Positions 10,621 to 23,580 of a stretch of DNA of 64,000 nucleotides are shown here, in pieces. The first letter of the stretch is position 1. Every line of letters starts with the position of its first letter. The notes beneath the pieces are model-generated. The model was not told the origin of the DNA. It saw only the letters and a program-made list of their open reading frames with translations, and did no database searches. The stretch covers positions 98,390 through 162,389 of the forward strand of contig WTPW01001091.1 of NCBI GenBank assembly GCA_009809945.1. The letters run 5' to 3'. The translations under genes were made by a program, and so were the position numbers. The DNA comes from Gigaspora margarita. Taxonomy: Eukaryota > Glomeromycota > Glomeromycetes > Diversisporales > Gigasporaceae.

Positions 10621-13300
10621 AGTATAAAACAGCTTTTTTTTTTTTTTCCTATACCAATTTTTTTAATTTGCTTTATTAGCATTTTATTTATTTTTATTTT
10701 TTTTTTATATCTAGTGATCCAGGTTGGAATTTTTGTAATAGGTCAAAATACTATGAAATTGTTAAAGATCTGTTGATTGTTATATATCATTTCAAATAAT
10801 TACGTTTATAATCGATTTATAGATATATAATGTTTTAATATAAAAATAATATATATCGATTATAGATATATATCAATTTTTATCCAATTAATCGATATAT
10901 AACAATATTTTATAATTGATATAAAATGATTAAGCATTATATATCAATCAATATCTATATATAAAATTTGCAGATAATAGTGAAAATTAATATAGTGAAG
11001 AATTTTGAATTCTCAGAATTATTAGACCCCAACTCAATATAGAAAAGTATATATAGTATATATAAGTTATAGTAAAGAACTGCTTTCGGGCTTCACTATA
11101 ACAAGAGTAAGTTGTATAATTTTATATGAATAGTATTCAATTTTAGCAATTTTTGGCCACTTATATAATGTGATTTGGTATGCCTTTTGTCTTTTGGCAT
11201 GCATATGCTTTTATGCCCACATTTTACTATTTATTTGTGAGAGGCTTCAGGTAGGGCCCAAACATCTTCCATATAGGTTATAACTGGATTTTGACCAATT
11301 TTGACCCAATTTGCTAAAAACAACAAAATACATTTGTTTAAATAACTTTTGATCTAGTAATCAGAATTGAATAAACTTTTTTTTATTAGATGTGCCTTAC
11401 TGAGGGCTTCATTTTAAAAAAGTTTATTCAAATTGGACTACTGGATGCAAAGATAATTGCCAAAAACTGTTTTTTTGCTTCTTAAATTTTAGAGATTTTT
11501 ACTGAAAAAATTAAGTATGATCTCTGTACTAGATGTTCAGGTCCTCTTCTGATCTAGCTTATAAAAAATCATTATTTTTCTTTTTTTATTTATTTATTAT
11601 TTTTTTTATTAATAGTATTAATTTTTATTACTTTATATTTATAGAACTCTATATAAAAAATAGGATCATAGTTTTTTAGTATAGTAAATGATTATTGATC
11701 ATTACTAGTTTTATCCAGTTTAGTTAGTTTGATTAATTCAATTTATTAGATTTATTATATAGATCTTATGTAATAACACATATTTTTTTTGAAAGCTTAT
11801 TTGCACATGTATATATAAAAAACATATATTTGTACAAATAAACTATATTTATAAAAGCAAAACTAAATTTAGCATTACTTTTGTTAAATGAAGATAATAT
11901 TATAGTTAGATAGTTTTAAATCTCATAGTTGGTAGTTTTTAATATTTTTATAGTAGATGAAGACTCTGTTTAGTTTGTTGACAGTTTTTCAAATTCTTAT
12001 AGTAGGGCAAAGAATATATAGGCATGTACATATTAAAACTATACTTATAGTTAGAGTTTCTACAAACCTGGATCAAATCAAACTTTAGACCATATTTGAG
12101 TTTGATTTGATTTCAAATCAAACCCGATCTCAAACTAGCATTAAAAAAAATATTTGAGTTTAATTTGAATCCAAAAATAAGCTACTTCCAAAAATAAATT
12201 ACTTCTGAAAATAAACTACCCCCTTTTATTAGTCAAAAAACTCAAAAACATTTTTGACCCAAAAATTAACTACATTACGATTGATGAAAGTTGCTATATA
12301 GTAAGGTTTAAACTTTATACAAATCGATTAAAGTCACTTAGATAAACTTATTTTAGAGATCAAAATATACATTTTTCAAAATTTATAACAAAATTGGAAA
12401 ACTTTTACATTCAATAAATAGATTAAAATTCTATTAACAAAATATATTTGATGAAAATTAAAATTAAATATCAAATAATAAAAAATGCTCCTATTTTGAT
12501 AAAACTTTCAGCATATTGTTATTCTATATCCACTTTTTTAAAGATAGTAGGTAACTAGAGCAATCTTAAACAGTGAACACTTTGTGTAATCTCACTTGTT
12601 ACTGTGATATATTTAAGTCAAAAGACATTTTTCAAGAAAACTTAACAAAGAAGATTTTTGGTAATTTGCAATTACGAAAGAGGCAACAATTAAAAGTATA
12701 TGAAGATACAAGTAACTATTTAATTTGTATAGTAAATAATTGTTTTTATTATTGAAAGAGTATGAAAACTCAATATTGAACTTGGTTCCACATCTGCAGC
12801 TTTTATACTTTTTGGTTTTTTACAAATGTAACGAACTATATCTATTATATGTGCAATAATACTACATCTACTACTAATAAAATATATAGTAAAAATAATG
12901 GAAATGTAATATATAAAATAAATAATATATGTATAATAAATGAAATAAATAATATATATGCTATAAAGATGATATGTTGTATAAATGCCATATATGCACT
13001 TTTCACATACAGCAATCGTCTAGCCAATCAGATTGCAGATCCTATGCTTGATTGGCAATTGGTTTCGATCTTGCAACCAGTGGTCCTACAGAGATGAACT
13101 ATAGCTCATTAGAACCATCTCGATGAGCTGAGTCAAAAGGTAGTTGTTTCATCGAATTCCAATTACCGAATCAAGAGTTATGCCCATTTTGTGTATTTTT
13201 ATAGGTTAACAATATGTAAAGTTTATTCTCCCAAACAAGTCTACTTAAGTGCTAATAATCGATTTACATAGTAAATTTTAGACTTTACTGTGTAATAGAG
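10621..13300. other. AT-rich intergenic stretch with few landmarks
   Basis: No gene was recognised. Landmarks are an inverted repeat at about 11341-11452 (arms like TTGAATAAACTTTTTT and its complement) and a short run of TTTGATTTGATTTCAAATCAAA near 12080-12160. That run resembles the subterminal repeat of the hAT-like element at 22261 and may be a truncated relative. Confidence 0.6.
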
Positions 13301-13309
13301 TATCTATGA

Positions 13310-13445
13310 ACCTGAACTGAACTGAACTTAGATCAAGCTCAGGTTCAGGTTCAGTATTGAACCTGAACCTGAACATTTTTTAAAACATGTTCAGGTTCAG
13401 GTTCAGTATTGAACTTTTAGAGCTAGTTCAGGTTCAGATTAATTA
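13310..13445. repeat. Clustered GAACCTGAAC motif, possible hAT-like remnant
   Basis: The motif GAACCTGAAC occurs many times in both orientations over 130 bp, the same style of private subterminal repeat seen in the hAT-like elements. The left edge TAGAGTATCTATGAACCTG looks like a terminus, but no matching right tip or 8-bp duplication was found. Confidence 0.55.
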
Positions 13446-13469
13446 GCACTAACTTTATGCACTAAATAA

Positions 13470-14465
13470 AATTGTTTAGCAACTATAAGTACATCAAATC
13501 GGCATAATTATTTTTACTTTACTTGAAATTTAGAGAATAGATACATAATTTTTGATTTTTGATCAAAAAAGTCAAATTTAAGCATCTTATCTCCAAATTT
13601 TAAGTAAAATAAAACTATTGATTTAATGTTTTTTAGGTGCTGAACAAGTATACTTAGTGCATTAAGTTAGAATTAATTAGTATAATTTTGCAAATAATAA
13701 GATTTTGTAGAATTTTATTAAGAAAATTCTATAAAATCTTATAATTTACAAAATTTTACTAATTAATTCTAAATTAATACATTAAGTAAACTTGATCAAC
13801 ACCTAAAAATACATTAAATTAATAGTATAGTTTTTATTTTACTTGAAATTTGGAGAAAAGATGCTTAAATTTGACTTTTTTGATTAAGAATCCAAAATTA
13901 TGCATCTATTCTCTAAATTTCAAGTAAAGTGAAAATAATTATACCAATTTGATGTATTTTTAGATACTGGACAAGTTTACTTAGTGCATAAAGTTAGTAT
14001 TAATTAATAAAAATTTGTGAATTATAAGATTTTATAGCTTTTTATTAATAAAATTCTATAAAATCTTATGATTTACAAATTTTTACTAATTAATTCTAAT
14101 TTAATGCACTAAGTAAACTTGAACAGCACCTAAAAATACATTAAATCGATAGTATAGTTTTATTTTACTTGAAATTTGAAGAAAAAATGCTTAAATTTGA
14201 CTTTTTTGATCAAAAATCCAAATTATGCATCTATTCTCTAAATTTCAAGTAAAATAAAACCAATTATCCTGATTTGATGTATTTTTAGATGCTAAAAAAA
14301 GTTTACTTAGTGCATAAAGTTAGGATTAATTAATAAAAATTTGTGAATTATATTATTTTATAGAATTTTATTAATAAAATTCTATAAAATCTTATAATTC
14401 ACGAAATTTTACAAATTAATTCTAACTTCATGCACTAAGTAAACTTGTTCAACACCAAAAAATAT
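13470..14465. repeat. Tandem array of about 330-bp foldback units, three copies
   Basis: Each unit holds two palindromes. One has arms GGTGCTGAACAAGT(A/T)TACTTAG...TTGATCAACACC (at about 13637-13802, 13968-14127 and 14286-14450). The other is an ACTTGAAATTTGGAGAAAAG type with its complement between units. Copies differ by scattered substitutions, so the array is not recent. A single copy of the first palindrome sits at 18-182. Confidence 0.85.
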
Positions 14466-14934
14466 ATATAAATATATTTGGACTCAGACCAGCCTGCAGA
14501 CTTCGGACTAGACCCGAAATGAACTATAATTGAGTCGAATCTGATTAAGCAATTTTTCAATCCAAATTGGCAATTTTGATTGGCTAATAATACTATATTA
14601 TATAGCATTTAACAATCCCTCTGACTCTAAAAAATCAGGTGATAAATATCTCTACCCTAATAGACTATCAGCGAATTATATATATGTAATCTTACGTAAA
14701 ATATTACGGCCTGTAATATGATAAAAATCTTACGTTGATACAATTTATTATGTAATATTTTTTGGAAATATTTCAAAATATTTTGAAATATATTGTAAAA
14801 TATTGCGAAATAGATCAAATAAAAAAAGGGTCACAGGAGGTAATATTTTGTATATTATGTGACATTTTTGACGTTTTCGCATTGTTTCAAAAATTTTCAA
14901 AATTTTAAAAAATAAATAAATAATATACATATTC
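14466..14934. other. AT-rich spacer
   Basis: No gene was recognised. It contains repeated ATTTTGAAATATTT motifs and a fragment of the dispersed AAATCAGGTGATAAA repeat. Confidence 0.6.
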
Positions 14935-16215
14935 ACATAATCATGCTTTTTACAGGTTTTCACAAGATACCACAATTTAATATAAAATTTTTATATTTAT
15001 TTATTATTTATTAAATATACATTTTAAATAATATTACATACTTTATTATATATTACATTATTAGTATTATTTTTACATTATTACAAATATTTTTAAATAC
15101 TTTTGCACTTCATTGCATCTAATTCTATTACTATATACAAAAAACTAGCCCTATTTTAAACTACTTTCACACTTTATTACATCTAATTCTATTACTATAT
15201 ACAAAAAACTAGCTTTATACATTTATTTTTGCTTACCCACAGTTAGCTATTATCCTTGCTTCTTGTTTTTTATCATTTTTGAAAGTGTTAAAGTCGTAGT
15301 TAGTGTGTAAAGGGTTTGAAAAGTTGTTGTTTTTCTTGCAAAGTGCCAAAATAAAATAAATTAATAAAAAAAATTTAAAATTAAAAAAAAACCAAAAAAC
15401 ACAAAACAAAAAAAAATAAAGTGAAACCTTGAAGAACTTGCAAAAACTTGCAAAAACTTGCAAAAACTTGCACCTATTTCTCTAAAGAAGCATTTTTGAA
15501 AATGAAGGTGTGTTCTTGAAAGTGTCAGAAGTCATAGTTGGCATGCGCAATATTTCAAAAAGTTTGTTTTTCTCGCAAAGTGCTGAAATAAAATAAATTA
15601 ATAAAAAATTTTAAAAATAAACAAAAAAAACAAAAACAAAAAAAATGAAACAAAAAAATAAATAAACTGAAACCTTGCAAGAAATTTCAAAACTTGCAAA
15701 AACTTGTGAAAACTTGTGAAAACTTGCACCCATTTCTCTAAAGAAGCATTCTTGAAAATTTAGAAATTGCTGGTGTATGTTCTTGAAAGTGTCAAATGTC
15801 ATAGTTGGCATGTGCAAGGTTTTGAAAAGTTGGTTGTTTTCTTGTAAAGTGCTAAAATAAAAATAAAATAAAAAAAATTAAAAAATAAATAAATAAAAAA
15901 AAATGCAAAAAAAACAAATGAAAACAAAAAAAATGAATGAAAACAAAAATGAAAAACAAAAAAGTGAAAAATATAAGATCTAATTATAAACAAAAAATCT
16001 AATCTGATCTTGTAGTACAAAATTTGAATATTATCAAACTATTTCAAACTATTTTGAAAAATTAGTCTAATGCGCAATCCAGGTTACAGATCTACTGATC
16101 CAGCTTAGTTTTCTAGTTCTAAGATATTTTAAAAGGGTTCAAAATATTTCGTAACATATTTTGAAATATTTCGAAATTACTTTTGTAATATTTCAAAATT
16201 TGATATTTCAAAATA
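14935..16215. repeat. Large degenerate repeat block X, copy 2
   Basis: Same order as the 8300-10500 block: CATAATCATGCTTTTTACAG at the start, several TTCTTGCAAAGTGCC modules, and the AAATCTAATCTGATCTTGTA end section. It includes four back-to-back copies of ACTTGCAAAA near 15429-15473, likely local slippage. Confidence 0.7.
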
Positions 16216-18540
16216 TTCAAAATATTTTGTTTATATTACAGTTTATAAGAACTTACGTAAGATTATGCTATTATAAATTTGCTAATAACATTATCATTAC
16301 AAATCGTCTTCGTATTATCATATACTGAAGCACATAAGACATTTATTACAATGAACTGATTTAGAGGTAGTTTAAGTATAACAGTACTAACCTGTAACTC
16401 AATCTTTTCATTGTATTGTCCTCCTACTTTATTAATTAGCTAATTATATTTCTATCCTTTACCCAATTTAGATATTTTATTTTATAAAAATTTTTTACAA
16501 ATTCAAAATTATAGCACCTATCTATTGTGCAATGAACAGATTCAAAGTAGCTAATCTAACTCTACCTATTTAACCAATGATATTAACTACCTAACTCTAA
16601 CCCAAACCTTAACTATCCAAAATTTAACTAACTATACAATATTTCATAACAAACATTTTTAAAATCAACACAGATTGACTTAAGCAGATCGGGTTTGAAT
16701 TGGCATTGCCCACAAAGTTGGACCAAGAAGTTTTGATAAGGTCAGATTTTATCTAAAAATAACAAATTAAAGGAAGACAATTTTAAAGTGAATTTTTTTA
16801 ATGCTGGAACATTAATACCTAAGCCCAAAATAGAAGAAAAATATAAAGTTGTACTTAGCTTCAAAAGGTTTTACTCTTCTCACATACAGTTCTTTATGTA
16901 TTTAATCTCGTATCTAGTTTATTCCATTTTTGTTCACGAAATATTACCCTGAGTAGATAGAAAAAATGATCAAGAAAATTGAAATTAGTACCACTTATAT
17001 AGAAAAAGAAAAGAAGACAAACAAAATATATACTTAGCTTTGGAGAAGCCTTGCTCCCTATATCCCAGTACGATCTTTCAAGTCTATAATATCCCAACAA
17101 AAATCTGGATCAAATCATTCTTTAACTACCACTCTAGAAGTAAATAAAAAATTAATCAAGTATTTATATAAAAAAAGTACCCTTAGTGTATCTTTTCAGA
17201 AGCCCTTTCTTGCGAAAAGAAGTATTGGAACTTTATATTCCGAAAGATCCAACTATTTCAAGTTAAAAAAAGAATTTTGGATAAAATAAGTTAAAAAACC
17301 CCCTGTTAAACAATATCTGTACTTATCTGACAAGCCTTAAGAATCTCAGTTCAGTTGCAATATATCAAGTTTTTGATTGTATGATATAGTTTTTCCATAT
17401 AAAATTTCCTACATAATTATATCAAAAGAATAAAATACAGATGCTTTAGTGTACAGTTGGGCAATGTATGGTAAAATTCTGAAAATTCATATAACATTAT
17501 ATTTTTACTATGTAAATCCTGATGAATAAGATCTTGAGAATAAATTATGTGAATATCTAATACATAGTAATAGATTTAATTTATTTTTCCAATCCATTTT
17601 CAATATAGTGTGTAAATTTTGGCATAAACTGCATATTTTTTTTATCAATTTCAAGATTATGCAGCCATTTAGATTAATTCACTACTAGAAGGCCCACCAC
17701 TTATAGTACTGGATTATAGAACCTTAGTAGATTAATCTTGAATAAAAAATTAATCAAATAAACACTTACTTAAATCTTCACGAACCAAACCCAAAATGGC
17801 AACAGCGAAAATTCTTGCATTGCAAAGATCAAGAAGCATAAATTGTAGAAAAAGACAGATCAGTTAATGGACTAAAAGGGTAGGAAAAAAAAATAAAAAT
17901 ACTATAACTACTATATAAAAGACCCAAGTCTAGTAAATAGTATAGTCTTTTTGCTATTAGGAAAAAGTTTTTCATTCATAGTGGCAGCCTAGATATTTAA
18001 AAAAACTGCACTTGGTTATTGTATATTTTGAGTTTTACACCTGAGTCTAGTACATAGAGGTCTTGTATATGGCAGTTTACAGTACTTATCAGATTCGAAA
18101 AGGATGAAAAAACCCTAAGCTAGATAAAAGAAAGACAACAAAATAAATAAAAAAATTAGTAAATAAAGTGCAGCAAAACAAAGATGTAAGATGATCTTGT
18201 ATTACTTATCTATTAGCATCTAGTAGGCGATGTCGTTCGATCTTGCATCGGCAATTGGATAGATACATAAGCTTTAGTCAAGTGATTTTCTTGTTTTTTG
18301 ATTGGTTCAAGGTGGCCAGTAATATATAAACTAGGCATCTCTAGCTAGAGATGCCTAGAATTTTCTGGATTTGTATACTTTCAAAAGTTATAAATATAAT
18401 TAAAAACTTCTTTATTTTTTTTGTAATAAAATTTTATTTCTAAATCTCTTTAAAATATTTTAAATCTTAAAATATAAATTCTACTATTTCTTTTTAAATA
18501 TCAAATATAATCCTAATTACATTAAAATATCTAGCTTCAA
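16216..18540. other. Intergenic stretch without recognised genes
   Basis: No domain or convincing ORF was seen. Between 16800 and 17290 three loosely similar segments share CTTAGCTT and GAAG(G/C)C words on the plus strand, but the translations carry stops. A 28-bp perfect palindrome lies at 18331-18358. Confidence 0.55.
18331..18358. repeat. Perfect 28-bp palindrome
   Basis: Two copies of CTAGGCATCTCTAG face each other with no spacer. The tip TAGAGATG resembles the terminus of the hAT-like element at 36964. Confidence 0.9.
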
Positions 18541-20102
18541 ATGTTACACATGCAATCTTACTTATCCATCACGAAATAGTTTAAGTAAACATATGTCCAA
18601 GTGTCTTAGTGCTGTTAAAGATGTTCTAGTTATTGCCAAAAGTGCTAAGAGTTTTTGCAAGTTTTTGCTTTTTGATGAATTACTTCAAGATAATCATTTT
18701 GATATTAATGTAGACCAATTAGATATTGGATATTCCTGTAAAACCTCTAAAGAAATTTTATTTAAAAATATTAACTTTAGCAATCCTGTGCAAAATATTA
18801 ATTTAGAAAGTAATATTGCGAATTTATCTAATGATGATAATTTGTTTGAGAATTTAGCAGATATGTTTTTGAATTAGAGGATAGCACATATTCAAAAAAT
18901 CTTGAAGTGATTCTAATACTAATATTCTTGTGAATTTGAAAATACTTTGCAAGGATATCGTGAATTATCTGATGATATTTCAGTTAGCACAGATTATTTT
19001 GAAGATATGCAAAATGATTTGTCTAATGATAAAATTCAAGAATATAATAAATTTCTAATAAAGCTTATGCTAATTTAATAGGTCTGGTTACAAAATACAA
19101 ACTAAGTAATACAGCTGGAAATGCAATTATCTCATTCTTTAATAAGTATTCAAATCATTCCAAATCTTCATTACCAAAAAATATTAAACAAGGAAAACTT
19201 TTATAAATAATATAAAATTTAATTTGTATATAAGAAAACTAAAGTATTAAACTATAATAATAGTATTTCTTATATCATATGCCATTAATGAGTTGTATTC
19301 AAAACATATTAAAATTTCAAACTTTTGCACTTGAATATGAAGAATTATATAAAATTACTAAGGTATATTAACTTTAATAATATTTTTTACATATATATTT
19401 ATTTTGTTTTAATTAAATTTTTTTTTAAAAAATAGTAAAGAAAATATTTATAAAGAACAAAATAATAGAAAATAGTAGAAAACTACTCAAAGTACTTTAC
19501 CAACTAGTGCAAAAATTTTACCTATTATTTTATATTCTAATGCTACCAATTGTGATTCATTGGGTAAAAGTCAGCTTCATCCAATATATTTATCACTTGG
19601 AAATATATCTATATGGTACAGAAATAGACGGGATGCAAAACAATTACTGGGTTATTTGCCAATAATAAAATCTTTTAATTTAGAAAAGGAAAAAAAAGAC
19701 AAATATTTCATAAATATTTAGATATAATTTTGGAGCCAATTCAATCATTCTCAGAGAATAGAACTAATTTGTTACTTAATAACAAAATTTATTTAGTTCT
19801 ATTCAAAAATTTTAACAATAATCGCAGATTAGCCAGAAGCTACAACCTTTTGCTTAACATATAAATCAACAAAGTCTAAATACTCTTGCTATTTTTATTT
19901 AGTAAAAAGAGATAATTTAACAAATACAAATCTCATTAAAAAAGATATAGAACTTAGAAATCATAAAAATATACAATACTATTATAATAAGAATGAAGAA
20001 CAAACAGTAAGCATTGAATCAGTACCAAATATTTTTTGAAAATTTAAGTAAGTTTAATATTCTAATTAATTAAATATGCAAATATGTTTAAAATATTTTG
20101 AA

Positions 20103-20700
20103 TAATGGTCCTCTGGGTCGATAGCATAACAGTTATGCTCCGAGGATGCAAATCGGAAGGTTGCCAGTTCAATTTCTAGTGGTGGTAAAATCATAATTCT
20201 ATGTTTGCAGGTCCTACCATATTGGAAAAATAGCATAGATCAGAGGGTTTTGAATAGGCAACACTCATAGCGGCTTGCAGGTATTGCAGTTAGTGTAGAA
20301 CCTTTAGACAGACTACTCAAATTAGGCACCAAAAGTGCATGTATAGCTAATTGTACCCTTGTTTATGCGATGTCAATTGACAGTTTTCAGTGAAGTAGTG
20401 CTGCGAGTAGTCAGAATCAAAACCTCTGAGGTTGTCCTTGGGTTAGAACTATGATTTGAATAACTGAAGTCACGTGACATATTGAAAGGCTGAAGTCTGA
20501 AAGGATACTTCAAGAACACATGCCAATGTTTTCGAACTGCAATTCATACAAAAAAATAGCTGATGGTTTAATGTCTGAAGAGATTTGTTGGGAGAAAAAA
20601 GGTTCAGTGAGACAATCCTACTTGGGCTCTTAATGAAGTAGCCGGGTTGATGCCAATTCAAAGACTTTAAAAGATTATTTGTATACATGTATTCAAATTT
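20103..20700 (+). mobile_element. tRNA-derived SINE-like element
   Basis: The head looks like a decayed tRNA. There is an A-box-like TAGCATAACAGT at 20122-20133, a stem TCCGA...TCGGA, and a B-box-like AGTTCAATTTC at 20166-20176. A non-tRNA body follows (GGTGGTAAAATCATAATTCT onwards) and ends in an A/T-rich tail near 20690. This is the layout of a pol III SINE. It sits inside the Plavaka transposase gene. The anticodon loop has nine bases, so it is not a working tRNA. The exact 3' end is uncertain. Confidence 0.6.
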
Positions 20701-20929
20701 AAGTATTTAATAAAGGTAGTGCAAAGGTTGTTAACATAAAAAAATATATATATTTCGAATAATTTTAAGATTTAAAATTAATTTTACTATAATAATTTTT
20801 AAATTAATTTTAAATTTTCATAACATTGTGAAATATTTAATGTTAATTTAACAATTTTTACAATTTTTAAATTAATTAAAACTTTCGAAATATTGCAAAA
20901 TATTTTAAAATCAGGTTTATTAAAATACA

Positions 20930-21275
20930 CCTATGGTGTTGAACACTATGTTATACAAATCTATTAGTATAGCTACTCAAAATTTAAGATCATGTGTAAC
21001 ATAAAATTTTAATTTTTTGTTTATTTTTTAAAAAAAAACATTCATATCTCAAAATTTTGCTTATAAAACCACCTTTGGAGCTCTAATAAAAAAAATTTCT
21101 TGCAAAATTTTGTATATACTAATGCCCAATAAAATCCCAGCCCTCACCCTAACTCTAAAGTAATTAAAATTTATTTTTTGTTTTATAAAAATTTATTTCT
21201 TTTTGTTTTTGTTTCACAAATTTGCAAATCTAATTTACCTATGGTGTTCAACACTATAGGTGCATTTTATAATAA
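20930..21275. mobile_element. Small element with terminal hairpins and CCCTAA core (copy B)
   Basis: The ends read AAATACACCTATGGTGTTGA and CAACACTATAGGTGCATTTT. The right tip forms the hairpin CCTATGGTG-TTCAA-CACTATAGG. The interior has GATCATGTGTAACATAAAA, the shared core GGAGCTCTAATAAAAAAAAT, and CCCTCACCCTAACTCTAA at about 21140-21158. It is inserted in the Plavaka transposase gene. Confidence 0.75.
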
Positions 21276-21800
21276 TTGTTTAAAATAACTTAAATTATTT
21301 TAAACAAGATAAAATTTGTAATATATAATATATAATTTAAAATCAATTTTTTTATTTTAAAAATATTAATATTTACGAAGCTACAGTAATTGATAGAATG
21401 CATCATTTAGATTTGAGATTATTTAACTATCAAATTACTTTTACATATAATCTTTTAAAAGAATTACATAGAGCTTCAATACTTGATAAATTGGATAACA
21501 GATTAGCGATTATTCCTAGATTTCTGGAACTTAAAATATTCAAAAATGGAATTTAATCACTTTACAGAATTATAGCTAATGAATATTATAATCTTATAAA
21601 GTTATAATATTTGTTCTGGATAACCTAGATTTTAGTGAAGCATTAAATAAAAAGTTGTTGAATCTTTATAAAGTTTGGAATAATATGTATATTATGAGTC
21701 AAATTGAAGAATTTGATGACCAAAATTTGAAAGATTTTGAGGTAATTTGATATATGGTACAATATTTTGAAATTTTTTGAATTTATTACTTGATATTTTA

Positions 21801-22094
21801 GCACGCATGAATTCTGTGCTAGGTTATGTTGATCATGTGCCCAAACTGCAAATCAGATTTCAAGATCAGGTGTAATGTAACACAATCATGAAATTTCAAA
21901 ACAACCCGTCAAAAATCACTTATTTACCAAAAGTTTGCCTTTAGTGCACTAACAAAAAGTTCTCCTTGAACGATTTTACTATAAGTCTTGCTAACCTCGA
22001 ATCCTAACCTTAACCCTAACCCTAACATTAATAAATTCAAAAAATTTGCTTGCGCCACATGATCGACATAACCTGGCACAGAATTCATACGTGC
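21801..22094. mobile_element. Telomere-core element (copy C) with 9-bp target duplication
   Basis: The termini GCACGCATGAATTCTGTGC and GCACAGAATTCATACGTGC are flanked by exact GATATTTTA duplications (21792-21800 and 22095-22103). A 9-bp duplication suggests Mutator-like transposition. The interior holds AGATCAGGTGTAATGTAACA, the shared core GTGCACTAACAAAAAGTTCT, and CCTAACCCTAACCCTAAC-type repeats at about 22001-22028. It lies within a probable intron of the Plavaka transposase gene. Confidence 0.85.
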
Positions 22095-22260
22095 GATATT
22101 TTAATATTGTAATTAAAAATTTTGATAACTAATATTAATATAATTATTTTTAGAATTTAATAATAAATTGGGCTTAACAATATATTAATATTTTTCAAAC
22201 ATATTCTTTATCAGAATTAAAGTTTCCAAACAACATTCATAGGTATATCATACTATTAAT

Positions 22261-22546
22261 CAGGGTTCTGCAATTTGATTTGATCTTCAAATATTTGAAT
22301 CAAATATTTGATCAAATTCAAATTCAAATTTGACAATATTTGATTTGATCAAATTCAAATCTGGCCAAATTTGATTTGATTTGACAAATATTTGATTTGA
22401 TTTGAAAATTACTATTAAAATTTCAAATTCAAATCAAATTCAAATTCAAATATTTGAATCAAATCAAATTCAAATCAGGGTCAATTTGATTTGATCAAAT
22501 TCAAATTGATCCAATATTTGATTTGATTTGAATTTGAGAAACCCTA
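22261..22546. mobile_element. hAT-like MITE with TCAAATCAAAT subterminal repeats
   Basis: The ends CAGGGTTCTGCAA and TTGAGAAACCCTA are flanked by CTATTAAT (22253-22260) and CTATTGAT (22547-22554), which match at seven of eight positions. The body is built almost wholly of TTTGATTTGAATTTGA-type repeats in both orientations. It interrupts the transposase exon just before the YGTLNGFFTE motif. Confidence 0.85.
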
Positions 22547-23190
22547 CTATTGATTTAATTAGAAAGTATGGTACTTTAAATGGATTCTTTACTGAAACCT
22601 ATGAAAGTCTTTATAAAGATTTTGTTAAAGCACCTTATTAATTAACCATTAAACAAAATATAGAAATTCAAATAATAAAAATGGTAATTATTAAATTTTT
22701 TTAATTATATTTGGTATTTTTTATAAAACTTTACTAAATTGTTTTTTAAATTAAATAGATTCAAAGACAGAATATTGTAACAAAATTATCATCAAGCAAA
22801 TTAAAAAATATTAAAACTATAAGTTTTATAAATTTACAAATTTAATTTGGACTTTTAGTTTAAATAATGCTTAGGAATTTATTAATCAACAATTAAAAGA
22901 TTATAATTCAAGTCCTAAAATATATTTTTGACTTGAAATTTTTAGAAAATTTAACTATATATTTTAATTCAACAAATCAAATTAATTTAGATAATTATAT
23001 AGTTAAAATATATAGCTCAGTAACTTTAAAAAATAGGTTAATAATTTGAGCAACTGTTAATTTTTATGGAAAAGCCTTGTATAGCAGTATAGCAGTTGCT
23101 ATGAATTCTGAAGAACTAATTGAATATATATCAGATCAAGAAATTTGTTTTGGACAGGTATTTTTCATAATTTAATTTTTAATTTTTTAA

Positions 23191-23415
23191 GGGTAGGGTG
23201 AAGATCTTTATTTTTAATAGTAAATTACTTGACAAATATAGTAAAATCTGATTTTTATATATTTTTACTATTTTGATTTGCCTAAGTTACACAAAATTTG
23301 TCTAAATTACACAATATAAATAACATATGATCATTATCTAATTTCAATTAAATGTTATTGTAAAAAAATTTAGTAATGTGATTACTATTAGAAATGTAGA
23401 TTCTTCACCCTACCC
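23191..23415. mobile_element. TTAA-flanked MITE, GGGTAGGGTGAAG ends
   Basis: The inverted ends GGGTAGGGTGAAG and CTTCACCCTACCC are flanked by TTAA on both sides, as in piggyBac-type insertion. It lies in a Plavaka transposase intron or exon edge after the CFGQ exon. There is no ORF. Confidence 0.75.
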
Positions 23416-23580
23416 TTAAAATACAGTATTAAGATAAATTTTTAATATTAATTTTTAGATATATTTAATAGTAAAACTTGAAAATAATAATGAAGCTTTA
23501 ACACATAATCTAGCATTAATTTAGTGGTATGATTTTAAATCTGACATAAATCCATATTATTATGGATGTTCCAGATTTAA

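Noticed and set aside
10500-10682. 60-codon Phe/Ser/Leu-rich ORF
   Set aside because: Translation of a polypurine tract; no protein-like composition.
16894-17100. 68-codon minus ORF with similar neighbouring segments
   Set aside because: Weak repeated words suggested exons, but other segments carry stops and no domain is recognisable.
20104-20180. Functional tRNA gene
   Set aside because: A- and B-box words are present, but the anticodon loop has nine bases and no acceptor stem closes; it is read as a SINE head.
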